Source of the DNA: Actinomycetota bacterium
Lineage (GTDB): Bacteria > Actinomycetota > Acidimicrobiia > Acidimicrobiales > Ilumatobacteraceae
Direction of reading: 5' to 3'
DNA: 64,000 nucleotides
Assembly (NCBI GenBank): GCA_030645495.1
Contig: JAUSLV010000022.1
Span: 1-64,000 of the forward strand
Part shown: piece by piece, positions 35,540-44,369 of the stretch
How the letters are laid out: every line of letters starts with the position of its first letter
Position numbering within the stretch: the first letter of the stretch is position 1
The notes under the pieces: model-generated
Told to the model about the DNA's origin: nothing
Seen by the model: only the letters and a program-made list of their open reading frames with translations
The model's database searches: none
Translations under genes and position numbers: made by a program

Positions 35540-36976
35540 TCAGTCGGCCTGCTGCGACCGCCACCACTCGTCGAGTCGCGCGCGGATCGCCAGCTCGCCC
35601 AACACGCCCTCATCGAGGCGGATCTCCAGCAAGAACGCGAGCGCGGCCCCCACGACCGGGCCAGGGCCGACGCCCAACTGCTGCATCACCTGGCCGCCGT
35701 GCAGCTCGGGCCGGATCGCCGCCAACTCTTCCTTCGCCGCCAACTCCTCGATGCGGGCCTCGAGGTCGTCCATCCGCTTGGACAACACCAGCGCCTTCCT
35801 CTCGTTGCGGGTGGTGCAGTCGCAGCGCGTCAGCACGTTCAGTTCGCGCAGCAACGGACCCGCGTCGCGCACATAGCGACGCACCGCTGAATCGGTCCAG
35901 CCCATCGAGTACGTGTGGAACCGCAGGTGCAACGCCACCAATTCGGTGATCGCCTGCACGTCGTCGTTGCTGTACCGCAATGCCTCGAGCCGCTTGCGGG
36001 TCATGCGCGCGCCAACCGCATCGTGGTGGTGGAACGTGACACCCTTGCCCTTCTGATAGCCACGGGTGCGCGGCTTGCCCACGTCGTGGAACAGCGCCGC
36101 CAAGCGGGTGCGCCGAAAGTCGAACGGTGGCCGACCCTCGGCCTGCTCGGCCGGCGGGCGCACGTTCTCCATCACTGCCAGGGTGTGCGTGAGCACGTCC
36201 TTGTGCCGATGCAGCGGATCTTGCGCGAGGCGCATCGCCGGCAGCTCGGGCAGGAACTGCTCGGCGAGGCCGGTGTCGATCGCGAACCACAGGCCGGCCG
36301 ACGGGTGTGGCAGCGTGAGCAACTTGTCGAGCTCGTCGCGAACCCGCTCGGCGGACACGATCTCGAGCCGACCACTCATCTCCTTCACGGCCGCCACCAG
36401 CTCGGGCACGGGCGTGGCCTGCATCCGGGCGATGAAGCGCGCCGCGCGCAGCATTCGCAACGGGTCGTCGCTGAAGCTGATCTCCGGCGCGAGCGGCGTG
36501 CGCAGCGTGCGGGTGGCGAGATCGGCCGCGCCGCCGAACGGATCGACCAGCGTGGGTGAGTCGGAGGTGAGCTCGAGCGCCATCGCGTTGAACGTGAAGT
36601 CGCGACGGGAGAGATCGGCCTCGATACGGTCGCTGAACTCGACATCGGGCTTGCGTGAGTCGAGGTGATAGTGCTCGGCGCGGTGCGTGGTGATCTCGTA
36701 GGTGCGATCACCCTGCGGGCCGTGCTTCTTCGCGCCGATCGTGCCGAAGCGTTCGCCCTGGGTCCAGATCGCGTCGGCCCAGCCGCGCAGCAACTGCTTC
36801 ACCTGGTCGGGGCGCGCATCGGTGGTGGCATCGAAATCCACCTCGTGCGAGCCATCGCCGGCCAGCAGGTCGCGCACCGTGCCACCCACCAGGTACAGCC
36901 GATGGCCCGCGGCGCGGAACCGCTCGCTGAGCGGCGCGAGTTCGGCCAGCACGGGCTGGAACCGAGCGGGGATCAC
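35540..36976 (-). CDS. CCA tRNA nucleotidyltransferase
   Basis: The 478-residue protein has the nucleotidyltransferase head (LYLVGGTVRDLLAG, then DFDATTDARP), the SRRDFTFNAMA active-site stretch and a DDPLRMLRAARF region, followed by an HD domain with LFHDVGKPRTRG. It adds or repairs the CCA 3' end of tRNAs. The gene appears at this place near the origin in actinobacteria, where it is usually called pcnA. The GTG start at 36976 has GAAGG about six bases upstream. The start codon overlaps the stop of the deacetylase-like gene (GTGA), which suggests translational coupling. It is convergent with no neighbour; 64 bases separate it from the GGDEF-EAL start. Confidence 0.94.
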   Translation of the reverse strand: MIPARFQPVLAELAPLSERFRAAGHRLYLVGGTVRDLLAGDGSHEVDFDATTDARPDQVKQLLRGWADAIWTQGERFGTIGAKKHGPQGDRTYEITTHRAEHYHLDSRKPDVEFSDRIEADLSRRDFTFNAMALELTSDSPTLVDPFGGAADLATRTLRTPLAPEISFSDDPLRMLRAARFIARMQATPVPELVAAVKEMSGRLEIVSAERVRDELDKLLTLPHPSAGLWFAIDTGLAEQFLPELPAMRLAQDPLHRHKDVLTHTLAVMENVRPPAEQAEGRPPFDFRRTRLAALFHDVGKPRTRGYQKGKGVTFHHHDAVGARMTRKRLEALRYSNDDVQAITELVALHLRFHTYSMGWTDSAVRRYVRDAGPLLRELNVLTRCDCTTRNERKALVLSKRMDDLEARIEELAAKEELAAIRPELHGGQVMQQLGVGPGPVVGAALAFLLEIRLDEGVLGELAIRARLDEWWRSQQAD

Positions 36977-37989
36977 AACAGGCCTTCGAGTTCCCAGTAG
37001 TCGTGTGCCTTGCGCACCGCGCCGTGCCCGGGCCCGCCGGACGTGGCGGGTTCGAACGGATCGCCCGCCACGCCGGCCAACTCGCGCATCACGGTGGCCG
37101 ACGAGTTGGTGAGCGCGGTCAGGTCGTAGCCACCCTCCAGCATCGCCAGCCGACGGCCGGCCGGCACGAGCGCGAGCGCACGGCGAATGAGCGGGCCGTA
37201 GTCGGCAGCCTGCAACGCCATCTCGGTGATCGGGTCGTTGCGGTGCGCGTCGAACCCCGCGGACACCAGCACCCACGTGGGCGCGAACGCTGACGCGACC
37301 GGGGCGACCAACTCGTCGAACGCATAGAGATAGACGTCGCCGGTGGCTCCGGGCGGCAGCGGGATGTTCACCGTGGTGCCTCGCGCCGCGCCCTCGCCGA
37401 CCTCGATGTGCCGGCCGGTGCCCGGGTACAGCGGCCACTGGTGCAGGCTGACGAACAGCACGCGGGGGTCGTGGTAGAAGACCGCCTGCGTGCCATTGCC
37501 GTGGTGTGCATCGAAGTCGAACACCATCACGCGCTCGCCCTGCTCGGCGAGGGCGGCCGCCACGACGGCGATGTTGTTGACGAAGCAGAACCCCATCGAC
37601 TCGCTGCCGGTGGCATGGTGCCCGGGAGGGCGCACCGCGCAGAACGCGGCGTCGGCCCTGCCCTCTTGCAACGCGCGCACTGCGGTGAGGCCCGCGCCGG
37701 CAGCCAAGGTGGCAGCGCGCCAGGAGCCCTCGGTGACGTACGTGTCGGGGTCGAGCCGGCCTCCTCCGGCCGCGCAGATCGTCTCGATCCGATCGAGGTA
37801 GTGCATCGGGTGCACCCGCTCGAGTTCGGCACGCGTGGCGGCCACCGGCACGAGTGGCTCGAGTGCCTCGGCGAGACCGGCGAGTTGTACGCCCTCCCAC
37901 ACCGCGTTCAACCGCTCGGGGCGCTCGGGGTGACGCGGGCCGGCCAGATGGTCGAGGTACGCGGCGTGGGTGGCGAACAGCACGGTCAC
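36973..37989 (-). CDS. Histone-deacetylase-superfamily protein (AcuC / acetylpolyamine amidohydrolase-like)
   Basis: The 338-residue protein has the deacetylase core: HPERPERLNAVW, AVRPPGHHAT (first active-site histidines), FDFDAHHGNGTQ (metal ligands D and H), and VLVSAGFDAHRNDP with the third ligand region, then MLEGGYDL. All zinc-site residues visible in the family are present, so activity is likely. Bacterial members remove acetyl groups from polyamines, lysine or acetoin-pathway proteins; the substrate is unknown. The GTG start at 37989 lies 128 bases from the divergent GNAT start, pairing a deacetylase with an acetyltransferase. Its stop overlaps the CCA gene start. Confidence 0.88.
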   Translation of the reverse strand: MTVLFATHAAYLDHLAGPRHPERPERLNAVWEGVQLAGLAEALEPLVPVAATRAELERVHPMHYLDRIETICAAGGGRLDPDTYVTEGSWRAATLAAGAGLTAVRALQEGRADAAFCAVRPPGHHATGSESMGFCFVNNIAVVAAALAEQGERVMVFDFDAHHGNGTQAVFYHDPRVLFVSLHQWPLYPGTGRHIEVGEGAARGTTVNIPLPPGATGDVYLYAFDELVAPVASAFAPTWVLVSAGFDAHRNDPITEMALQAADYGPLIRRALALVPAGRRLAMLEGGYDLTALTNSSATVMRELAGVAGDPFEPATSGGPGHGAVRKAHDYWELEGLL

Positions 37990-38117
37990 GGCACGCGACG
38001 CTATCGGGCGGTTCTGCGCCCGGGCCCGCCCGCTGCGGGCGGCCGCGCACACGCCAGGGCACCCATCCGGGCGGGGCGGCCTCCACCCGGCAACGACGAG
38101 CCGCTACCGTTCGTGCG

Positions 38118-38882
38118 GTGAGCTTCCTGGCCGACGAGCGCAACACGCCACCCGCACGTCGCCGCGCCCCGTTCATGCTGCTGGGCGACGAGGTCTCGTG
38201 CCGTGTGCAGCAGTGGTCGTTCCAGGCGGAGACCGCCCAACTGGTGATGTATCAGCAGCGGCGACTGCCGTCCGGTGACGATCTGCAGCGATGGGCGCAC
38301 GAGCTGGCCGAGCTGGGCTACACCCGGCTGCGCACCAGCGCCGTCACCGGCCACGCAGCTACCCGCATGGAATCGGCGGGGTTCACGGTGCTGCAGGAGT
38401 TGCTGCTGCTCGAGCACACCGCCCCGCGCGACGCCGTTGCCACTGCCGGTTCGGCAGCGCGCCGGCGCGCCGAGGCCACCCGCCGCTTGTTGGTGCACGA
38501 ACACCGCCGGGCCAGCATGGTCGACACCGCCGCGTTCGGGCAGCCGTGGTCACTCGACGAGGTGGCGATCCACGACGTGTGCTCGGCAACCCCCCGTCAC
38601 CGGGCCCGTGGCGGCGGCGACCCACTCGCGGCCTACGCGATCACCGGCCGCGACGGTCGGCAAGGGTTCCTGCAGCGGTTGGCGGTGCACCCCGATGCGC
38701 AGCGGCGCGGCCTTGGCGCGGCCCTCGTGCTCGACGCCTTGCGCTGGTCGGCACGTTGGCGGGTCGAGCGGGTGCTGGTGAACACCCCCACCGACAACGT
38801 CGCCGCGCTCGCGCTCTACGAGGGCTTCGGCTTCCGCCGCCTGCCCGACCGGCTGCGGGTGTATGAACGGGAGCTGAGATGA
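38118..38882 (+). CDS. GNAT-family N-acetyltransferase
   Basis: The 254-residue protein has a C-terminal GNAT core: LQRLAVHPDAQRRGLGAALV (acetyl-CoA pyrophosphate loop RRGLGAA), NTPTDNVAALALYEGFGF and RRLPDRLRVYERE. The N-terminal 100 residues are less conserved and may form a second degenerate GNAT half. The start GTG at 38118 begins VSFLADERN. It overlaps the next gene by four bases (ATGA), so it is translationally coupled to the DUF6049 protein. Its divergent neighbour is a deacetylase-like gene. The substrate is unknown; lysine or aminoacyl substrates are possible. Confidence 0.8.
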   Translation: MSFLADERNTPPARRRAPFMLLGDEVSCRVQQWSFQAETAQLVMYQQRRLPSGDDLQRWAHELAELGYTRLRTSAVTGHAATRMESAGFTVLQELLLLEHTAPRDAVATAGSAARRRAEATRRLLVHEHRRASMVDTAAFGQPWSLDEVAIHDVCSATPRHRARGGGDPLAAYAITGRDGRQGFLQRLAVHPDAQRRGLGAALVLDALRWSARWRVERVLVNTPTDNVAALALYEGFGFRRLPDRLRVYERELR

Positions 38883-41011
38883 GCCCCGTGGTCACGTTCC
38901 GTGCCGGCCGCCGGCTGGCAGCACGCCTGAGTGCGGTCGTGCTCGCCCTCGCCCCGCTCGCCGGCGGCCTGCCCACCGCCGGTGCGGCCCCGGCCCTCGC
39001 CGATGCAGAGCGCCTGCGGCTGGTGTCGCAGCAGTTCGACCTCGACAGCGCCGGCGTGTTCTCCGCGATCCTCGGCGTGCCCGCCTCGATCGACGCGGCC
39101 ACCCTCGCCCGCGCGACGCTCGTGGTCACCGCCTACGCGCGCGTCGACACGCGCAACGACGTCACGGCCGCGATCCAGGGCGATCTGCCGCGCGCGATCG
39201 ACAGCGTCGAGTTGCCGGTCAGCACCTTGCCGCAGCTCGCCCCACAACAACTGCAGGTGGTGGTGCCCGTCGAGTCACTCACGCGCACGCAGTCGGCGTT
39301 GTACTTCGCCCGGGCCGGCCTGTTCCCCGTGATCCTCGAGCTCACCGCCGACGGCAACGTGCTCGACTACCTGCTCACGTTCGTGCACCGGCTGCCGGGC
39401 CCCTCCGAACCGGCGGAAGTGGAGTTGCCGATCGCGTTCGGGATGATGGTGCGCTCACCTGTGGTCGTCGACGACCAGACCGACGTCGTCGTCGACGATG
39501 CCGCGCTCGCCGAACTGACTCAGCTGGCCGACCTGCTGGAAGCCAGCGATGTACCCATCACCGTCAGCCTGTCGCCCGTCATGCTGAGCAGCGTGGCCGA
39601 GGCCAGCCCGGAGGGCGCGGCGCTGGTGGCTCGCCTCGGCGCAGCGCTCGATGGCGACGACGTGTTGTCGTCACCGGCGTTTCCGCTCGATGCCTCAGCG
39701 GCCGCAGGTGATGGCCAGCAGTCGCTGTACACCGAGTGGCTGCGCGACGGCGAGGATCTGCTCGCCGACCTGTTCGCCGACCCCTCGATCCGCACGGTGG
39801 TGTTCGCCGACCGGGTGCTCAGCCAGGCCGGCGGTTTGCTGCAGCGCGATCTCGGCGCGAGGTTGATGGTGATGCCCGCAGCGGTGTACGACATGCTGCC
39901 CGACTCGTACGGGGTGTTCACCGACAACTCGCAACTGGTGCGCATCAGCGTCGGCGGCGATGTCACGGTGCCGGCCTCGATCATCGACCGTGGCATCGCC
40001 GAGATGATGTCGCAACCCACCACCGACCCTCAGCTCACGGCCATCCACGCGGCCGCGCAACTCCTCGCGATCCGCCAGCAGATCGCCGACGGCGGCGGCG
40101 ACCCATCGCGCCACGGGATCACGATCGGCACCGCCGACCTCGGGCTGCCCGCCACCGAGGCCTTCGCCGCGATCACGTCGCTGATCGCGGTCACCGACGG
40201 CCTCGACCCCGTGACCCTGGAGACACTGGCTGCCCGCACCACCGAGTTCGCCGACAAGGGTGAGCCCGTGGTGGTGAACCTGCCACCCACCACCGACAGC
40301 TCGATCGCCGACCGGGTGACCGTGATGGAGTCGCTGCGCCGCGAAGCCACCAGCACCGCCACGATGCTCACCACCACCGATGGGCGGGCCGCCGACTGGG
40401 AGCGAGTGCTCGGCATGGTGCCCTCCAGCGCCCTCACCGACGAGCAGGTGGCGGTGCTCGCCAACGAGTTACGGGGCGAGTACGCCGCCATCCGCAGCTC
40501 CGTGGAGATGCCCACCAGCTTTCCCCCCTTCACCCTCACCGGGCGCAGCAGCACCGTGCCGGTGAACGTGCTCAACACCAACACGATGCCACTGACCGTG
40601 CAGATCCGGATGACGTCGTCGAAGCTGGAGCGGCAGGAGCCACAGATCGTCACGCTGCTGCCCGGCGAGTACACGGAAGTGAAGCTGAAGATCGTCGCTC
40701 GCACGAACGGTGAGTTCGGGGTGGCGCTCGAGATCTTCACCCCCGACGGAGAGATCCGTCTCGGCCCGTCCGTACCACTGTCGGTCAACGTGCGCGCGCT
40801 CAGCGGCCTCGGCAACCTCGTCACGGGCACGCTGCTGCTGGTGTTGCTCACCTGGTGGGCGCGGCACCTCCGGCGATCGCGCCGCGGCGAGGCCCACCGC
40901 AAGGCCGCGCGCCGGCACCCGGTGGCCAACGCACGAGTCGCCGAGCCCGTCGCCAGCGGCACCCCGGCGCGATCACCCGCCGCCGAAGCGAGTACCCTCC
41001 CTCCCTCGTGA
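38879..41011 (+). CDS. DUF6049-type exported protein with C-terminal membrane anchor
   Basis: The 710-residue protein has a signal peptide (residues 1-37: RRLAARLSAVVLALAPLAGG, ending AAPALA) and a C-terminal membrane helix near residues 640-660 (LVTGTLLLVLLTWWARHL) followed by basic residues. The exported domain carries repeated segments such as LEASDVPITVSLSPV. Its place between pcnA and the kinase/sigma genes matches Rv3909 of mycobacteria, a DUF6049 protein near murJ. The function is unknown, probably in envelope assembly. It overlaps both neighbours by four bases (ATGA in front, GTGA behind). Confidence 0.82.
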   Translation: MSPVVTFRAGRRLAARLSAVVLALAPLAGGLPTAGAAPALADAERLRLVSQQFDLDSAGVFSAILGVPASIDAATLARATLVVTAYARVDTRNDVTAAIQGDLPRAIDSVELPVSTLPQLAPQQLQVVVPVESLTRTQSALYFARAGLFPVILELTADGNVLDYLLTFVHRLPGPSEPAEVELPIAFGMMVRSPVVVDDQTDVVVDDAALAELTQLADLLEASDVPITVSLSPVMLSSVAEASPEGAALVARLGAALDGDDVLSSPAFPLDASAAAGDGQQSLYTEWLRDGEDLLADLFADPSIRTVVFADRVLSQAGGLLQRDLGARLMVMPAAVYDMLPDSYGVFTDNSQLVRISVGGDVTVPASIIDRGIAEMMSQPTTDPQLTAIHAAAQLLAIRQQIADGGGDPSRHGITIGTADLGLPATEAFAAITSLIAVTDGLDPVTLETLAARTTEFADKGEPVVVNLPPTTDSSIADRVTVMESLRREATSTATMLTTTDGRAADWERVLGMVPSSALTDEQVAVLANELRGEYAAIRSSVEMPTSFPPFTLTGRSSTVPVNVLNTNTMPLTVQIRMTSSKLERQEPQIVTLLPGEYTEVKLKIVARTNGEFGVALEIFTPDGEIRLGPSVPLSVNVRALSGLGNLVTGTLLLVLLTWWARHLRRSRRGEAHRKAARRHPVANARVAEPVASGTPARSPAAEASTLPPS

Positions 41012-41853
41012 ACATCAATCGCGTCCGCATCGTCACCGACTCCGCCTGCGACCTGCCTCAGGCCGCCGCCGACGAGCTCGGGATCGAGATCGTTCCGCTC
41101 ACCATCCGCATCGACGGCCACGAGTACGTCGACCGAGCCGATCTCACCACGGCCGAATTCTGGGCGAAGTGCGCTCATTCGGCCACGTTGCCCGAGACCG
41201 CCGCGCCGTCGCCCGGGCAGTTCGAGGCCGCGTACCGCAAGCTGGCCGCCGAAGGGGCCACCAGCGTGGTGGCGATCAACCTCAGCGCCGGCCTCTCGGC
41301 AACGATGCAGTCGGCCGAGCTCGCCGCCCGCGCCCTCACTGGCGAGGTGCAGGTCACCGTCGTCGACAGCCAGCAGGTGACGCTGGGCCAAGGGCTGATC
41401 GTGCTGGCCTGCGCCCGGCTGGCCGCGGGCGGCGCATCGCACGCTGCGGTCGTGGCCCTCGCTCAGGATCTCGCCACGCGCACGAAGGTGTGGGGCGCGC
41501 TCGACACCCTCGAGAACCTCAAGAAGGGCGGCCGCATCGGTGGTGCCAAGGCGCTGCTGGCGTCGGCGCTGGCGATCAAGCCGATCATCGAGGTGCGCGA
41601 CGGCAAGGTCGAGCAGGGTGGCAAACAGCGCACGCGCACCAAGGCGCTGGCGTTCCTCGTCGACACGCTGGTCGCCGCCGGCAAGATCGAGCACCTCAGC
41701 GTGCTGCAGGCCGACTGCACCGACGTGGCCGCGTTCGTGGAGATGCTGCGCCCGCACTACGCCGGCGAGATCATGATCGGCGACATCGGCCCGGTGGTGG
41801 GCAGCCACACCGGTCGCGGCACCATGGGCATCGCGTACGCGCTCGCCCGCTGA
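41008..41853 (+). CDS. DegV-family fatty-acid-binding protein
   Basis: The 281-residue protein starts at GTG overlapping the DUF6049 stop. It has the DegV features IVTDSACDLP (residues about 6-15), SQPSPG-like loop (TAAPSPGQFEAAY), VVAINLSAGLSATMQSA, and the C-terminal GPVVGSHTGRGTMGIAYAL. DegV-family proteins bind a single fatty acid and, in Gram-positive bacteria, partner with fatty acid kinase FakA (as FakB). No FakA is in the window. It interrupts the usual mycobacterial order, and is followed after 46 bases by the kinase. Confidence 0.88.
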   Translation: MNINRVRIVTDSACDLPQAAADELGIEIVPLTIRIDGHEYVDRADLTTAEFWAKCAHSATLPETAAPSPGQFEAAYRKLAAEGATSVVAINLSAGLSATMQSAELAARALTGEVQVTVVDSQQVTLGQGLIVLACARLAAGGASHAAVVALAQDLATRTKVWGALDTLENLKKGGRIGGAKALLASALAIKPIIEVRDGKVEQGGKQRTRTKALAFLVDTLVAAGKIEHLSVLQADCTDVAAFVEMLRPHYAGEIMIGDIGPVVGSHTGRGTMGIAYALAR

Positions 41854-41899
41854 TTGACCCACTTCCGAACCCTTGCCCCACTATCGTCGAGGGGCGGAC

Positions 41900-43690
41900 A
41901 TGTCTGCCTCCTTCCCAGGCGCGAGCACCGCGTCATTACCTCCCGCGATCCTCGCCCAGCGTTACCGCCTGGAACGACGGCTCGCCCAAGGGGGCATGGC
42001 CGAAGTATGGCTGGGCACCGACCTCTCGCTCACCCGCCAGGTGGCCGTCAAGCTGCTGAAACCTCAGCTGGCAGCTGACCCGGTGGTGGCCGAACGCTTC
42101 CGCCGGGAAGCGATCGCTGTAGCGCTCCTGAGCCACCCGAACATCGTCGCCGTCTACGACGCGATCGACGACACCATCAACGGCGAGCGCCGCCAGGCCG
42201 TGGTGATGCAACTCGTCAATGGCAAGAGCCTGCGGCAGTTGCTCGACGAGCAGAAGCGCCTCAGCCCCGATCTCACGATGCACATCGGCGCCTGCGTGGC
42301 GGCCGCGCTCGACTGCGCCCACCAGGCCAACCTCGTGCATCGCGACGTCAAGCCGGGCAACATCATGATCACCCCCGACGGGCGGGTGTTGCTCACCGAC
42401 TTCGGCATCGCCAAGGGCTTGCACCCCACCGCCGACGACGACCTCACCAGCCCGAACGTGATGATGGGCACCGCCAAGTACCTCTCGCCCGAGCAGGTGC
42501 GCGGGCGCAAGCTCGACGGGCGCGCCGATCTCTACTCGCTCGGCCTGGTGCTCTACGAATGCCTCGCCGGCCGCGTGCCGTTCCTCGGCGAGACCGACGC
42601 CGACACCGCGCTCGCCCGCCTCAACCGCGATCCCACCGATCTCACTCGGCTGCGCCCCACGCTGCCCCACGGGCTGGCCCCGCTGATCCATCGTCTGCTG
42701 TCGCGCCGACCCGACCAGCGCTACGCCACCGGCGCCGACGTGCGCAACGAACTGCAGCGCATCCAGGCCCAGCCGCGGCCCGACTACGACGACCCCAGCC
42801 GCGACGTTGGCCGCGACCCGGCTCGCGACGTCACCCGCCAGCAGACGCCATCGCGCGGCGGCCCGCTGCCCGCCGGGCACGTGCGCAACGGGGCCCCAGC
42901 CACCACCACTCGCCAGCCCACGCCGGTGAGTGGGTACCAGCCCGCTCGCGCCACGGGTGGCCGCCCCGCCGGCGCGGCCATGCGCGCCGACCGCACACCA
43001 CCGGCCACCACGCGGCCGCGCCAACAACCGAACCGCACCTTCGAACACAGCAGCAAACCATCGATGGTGATCGTCGGCGGCCTGCTGCTGATCGCCTTCG
43101 TCGTGGGTCTCGTGCTGTGGGTGACGATGGGCAACGACAGTTCCTCCGGGCTCGACGCCTCCGTCGTCACCGAGGCACCCGTGGCCACCGGCGACGGCCT
43201 CGTCACCGAGCAACTGCCGCAGCCCTCCACAACGACCCAACCCGCACCCGCCACCACCGTGGTGCGCACCTTCGACCCGGAAGGCGACGGAGAAGAGCGC
43301 GACGACCTCGTTGCCTCGGCCACCGACGGCAACATCGAGACCGCCTGGATGACGGTCTGCTACGACTCGCAGTACCTGAACGGCAAGAAGGGCGTCGGCC
43401 TGGTGATGGATCTCGGCAGCGCCCGCACCGGAACGCTCACCGTCGCCCTCGGCAGCGGCCCGTACCAAGTGCAGTTCTTCGGTACGGGCGAGGGCGCCCA
43501 GCCCACCAGCTTCAGCGCGTGGGGTGCGGCCGCCGACAAGTTCTCCGGCCAGGAAGCCACGACCCTGTCGCACACATTCACCACTCCGGTGCGGTACGTG
43601 CTGGCTTCGTTCCAGGAGATCGCCCCCGACTCGGGCTGCAGCAACAACCCGTACCGAGGCACCATCAAGGAGATGGGTTTCACGACCTGA
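41900..43690 (+). CDS. Ser/Thr protein kinase - membrane helix - discoidin-like domain
   Basis: The 596-residue protein has an N-terminal Hanks-type kinase (residues about 20-280) with AQGGMAEVW (glycine loop), VAVKLLK (ATP lysine), HRDVKPGN (catalytic loop) and DFGIAKG, all intact, so it should be active. A Pro/Arg/Thr-rich linker leads to one membrane helix near residue 388 (VIVGGLLLIAFVVGLVLWV). The outside part has a discoidin/galactose-binding-like domain (ASATDGNIETAWMTV, LVMDLGSARTGTLTVALG). In mycobacteria the same place holds MurJ fused to a pseudokinase and this C-terminal domain; here there is no MurJ part. GAGGGG precedes the ATG at 41900; a TTG at 41873 is also in frame. Confidence 0.88.
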   Translation: MSASFPGASTASLPPAILAQRYRLERRLAQGGMAEVWLGTDLSLTRQVAVKLLKPQLAADPVVAERFRREAIAVALLSHPNIVAVYDAIDDTINGERRQAVVMQLVNGKSLRQLLDEQKRLSPDLTMHIGACVAAALDCAHQANLVHRDVKPGNIMITPDGRVLLTDFGIAKGLHPTADDDLTSPNVMMGTAKYLSPEQVRGRKLDGRADLYSLGLVLYECLAGRVPFLGETDADTALARLNRDPTDLTRLRPTLPHGLAPLIHRLLSRRPDQRYATGADVRNELQRIQAQPRPDYDDPSRDVGRDPARDVTRQQTPSRGGPLPAGHVRNGAPATTTRQPTPVSGYQPARATGGRPAGAAMRADRTPPATTRPRQQPNRTFEHSSKPSMVIVGGLLLIAFVVGLVLWVTMGNDSSSGLDASVVTEAPVATGDGLVTEQLPQPSTTTQPAPATTVVRTFDPEGDGEERDDLVASATDGNIETAWMTVCYDSQYLNGKKGVGLVMDLGSARTGTLTVALGSGPYQVQFFGTGEGAQPTSFSAWGAAADKFSGQEATTLSHTFTTPVRYVLASFQEIAPDSGCSNNPYRGTIKEMGFTT

Positions 43691-43752
43691 CCAGGTGATG
43701 CGGTGGTGGGCCTGCTCGCCCGCGCCACACCGCGGGCACTATCCTCGCCGCC

Positions 43753-44358
43753 ATGCCCGCGCCGCTCGATGACCGTGCGCTCGTCGCCGCGGCGCAAGGC
43801 GGCGACCGTACCTCCCTCGACCAGCTGCTGCGCGCGCACTACGACCGCGTGCACGCCGTGTGCCGGCGCATCACCGGCAACGACGCCGATGCTGCCGACG
43901 CCGCGCAGGAAGCGTTGATCCTGATCGTGCGCAACCTCGGCTCGTTCGACGGCAGGTCCACGTTCGCCACCTGGACCTATCGCGTGGCCACCAACGCCAG
44001 CCTCGACGAGCTTCGCCGCCGACGCCGACGGCCCATGCTGGCGGGGCGCGACCATGATCCCGACACCACGGCACCCACCGAGCCCCCCGACCACCACGCG
44101 CACGAGCACCCCGAGCGCCTCGCCGATCGGCTCACGATCGATGCGGCGCTGACGGCCCTGCCCGAGGACTTCCGTGTTCCCGTGGTGCTGCGCGACGTGG
44201 TCGACCTCGACTACGCCGAGATCGCCGACCTGCTCGATATCCCTGTGGGCACGGTCAAGAGCCGCATCGCCCGCGGCAGGTCGCAACTGGCGACCGCGAT
44301 TTCCCGTGCGGACGGGAACCAACCCGGCACTTCCGAGCGTCCAACGCACATCAACTGA
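43753..44358 (+). CDS. ECF RNA polymerase sigma factor (SigM-like)
   Basis: The 201-residue protein has sigma region 2 (RRITGNDADAADAAQEAL, FATWTYRVATNASLDELRRR) and region 4 (LPEDFRVPVVLRDVVDLDYA, then EIADLLDIPVGTVKSRIARG). The helix-turn-helix is intact. Its position just before an anti-sigma-like gene and trxB matches sigM of mycobacteria. SigM-type factors respond to envelope or membrane stress. It begins at an ATG and is followed after 11 bases by the anti-sigma-like gene. Confidence 0.9.
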   Translation: MPAPLDDRALVAAAQGGDRTSLDQLLRAHYDRVHAVCRRITGNDADAADAAQEALILIVRNLGSFDGRSTFATWTYRVATNASLDELRRRRRRPMLAGRDHDPDTTAPTEPPDHHAHEHPERLADRLTIDAALTALPEDFRVPVVLRDVVDLDYAEIADLLDIPVGTVKSRIARGRSQLATAISRADGNQPGTSERPTHIN

Positions 44359-44369
44359 TCGAGCGAACG

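Noticed and set aside
36977-38176. An N-terminal extension of the CCA enzyme to 878 residues through the open frame upstream
   Set aside because: The extension is an out-of-frame reading of the deacetylase-like gene; the GTG at 36976 has a ribosome-binding site and gives a normal-length enzyme.
41936-43573. A 545-codon minus-strand frame opposite the kinase gene
   Set aside because: It has no family motif and its Gly/Ala/Arg composition is typical of antisense frames here; the kinase motifs on the plus strand are unambiguous.
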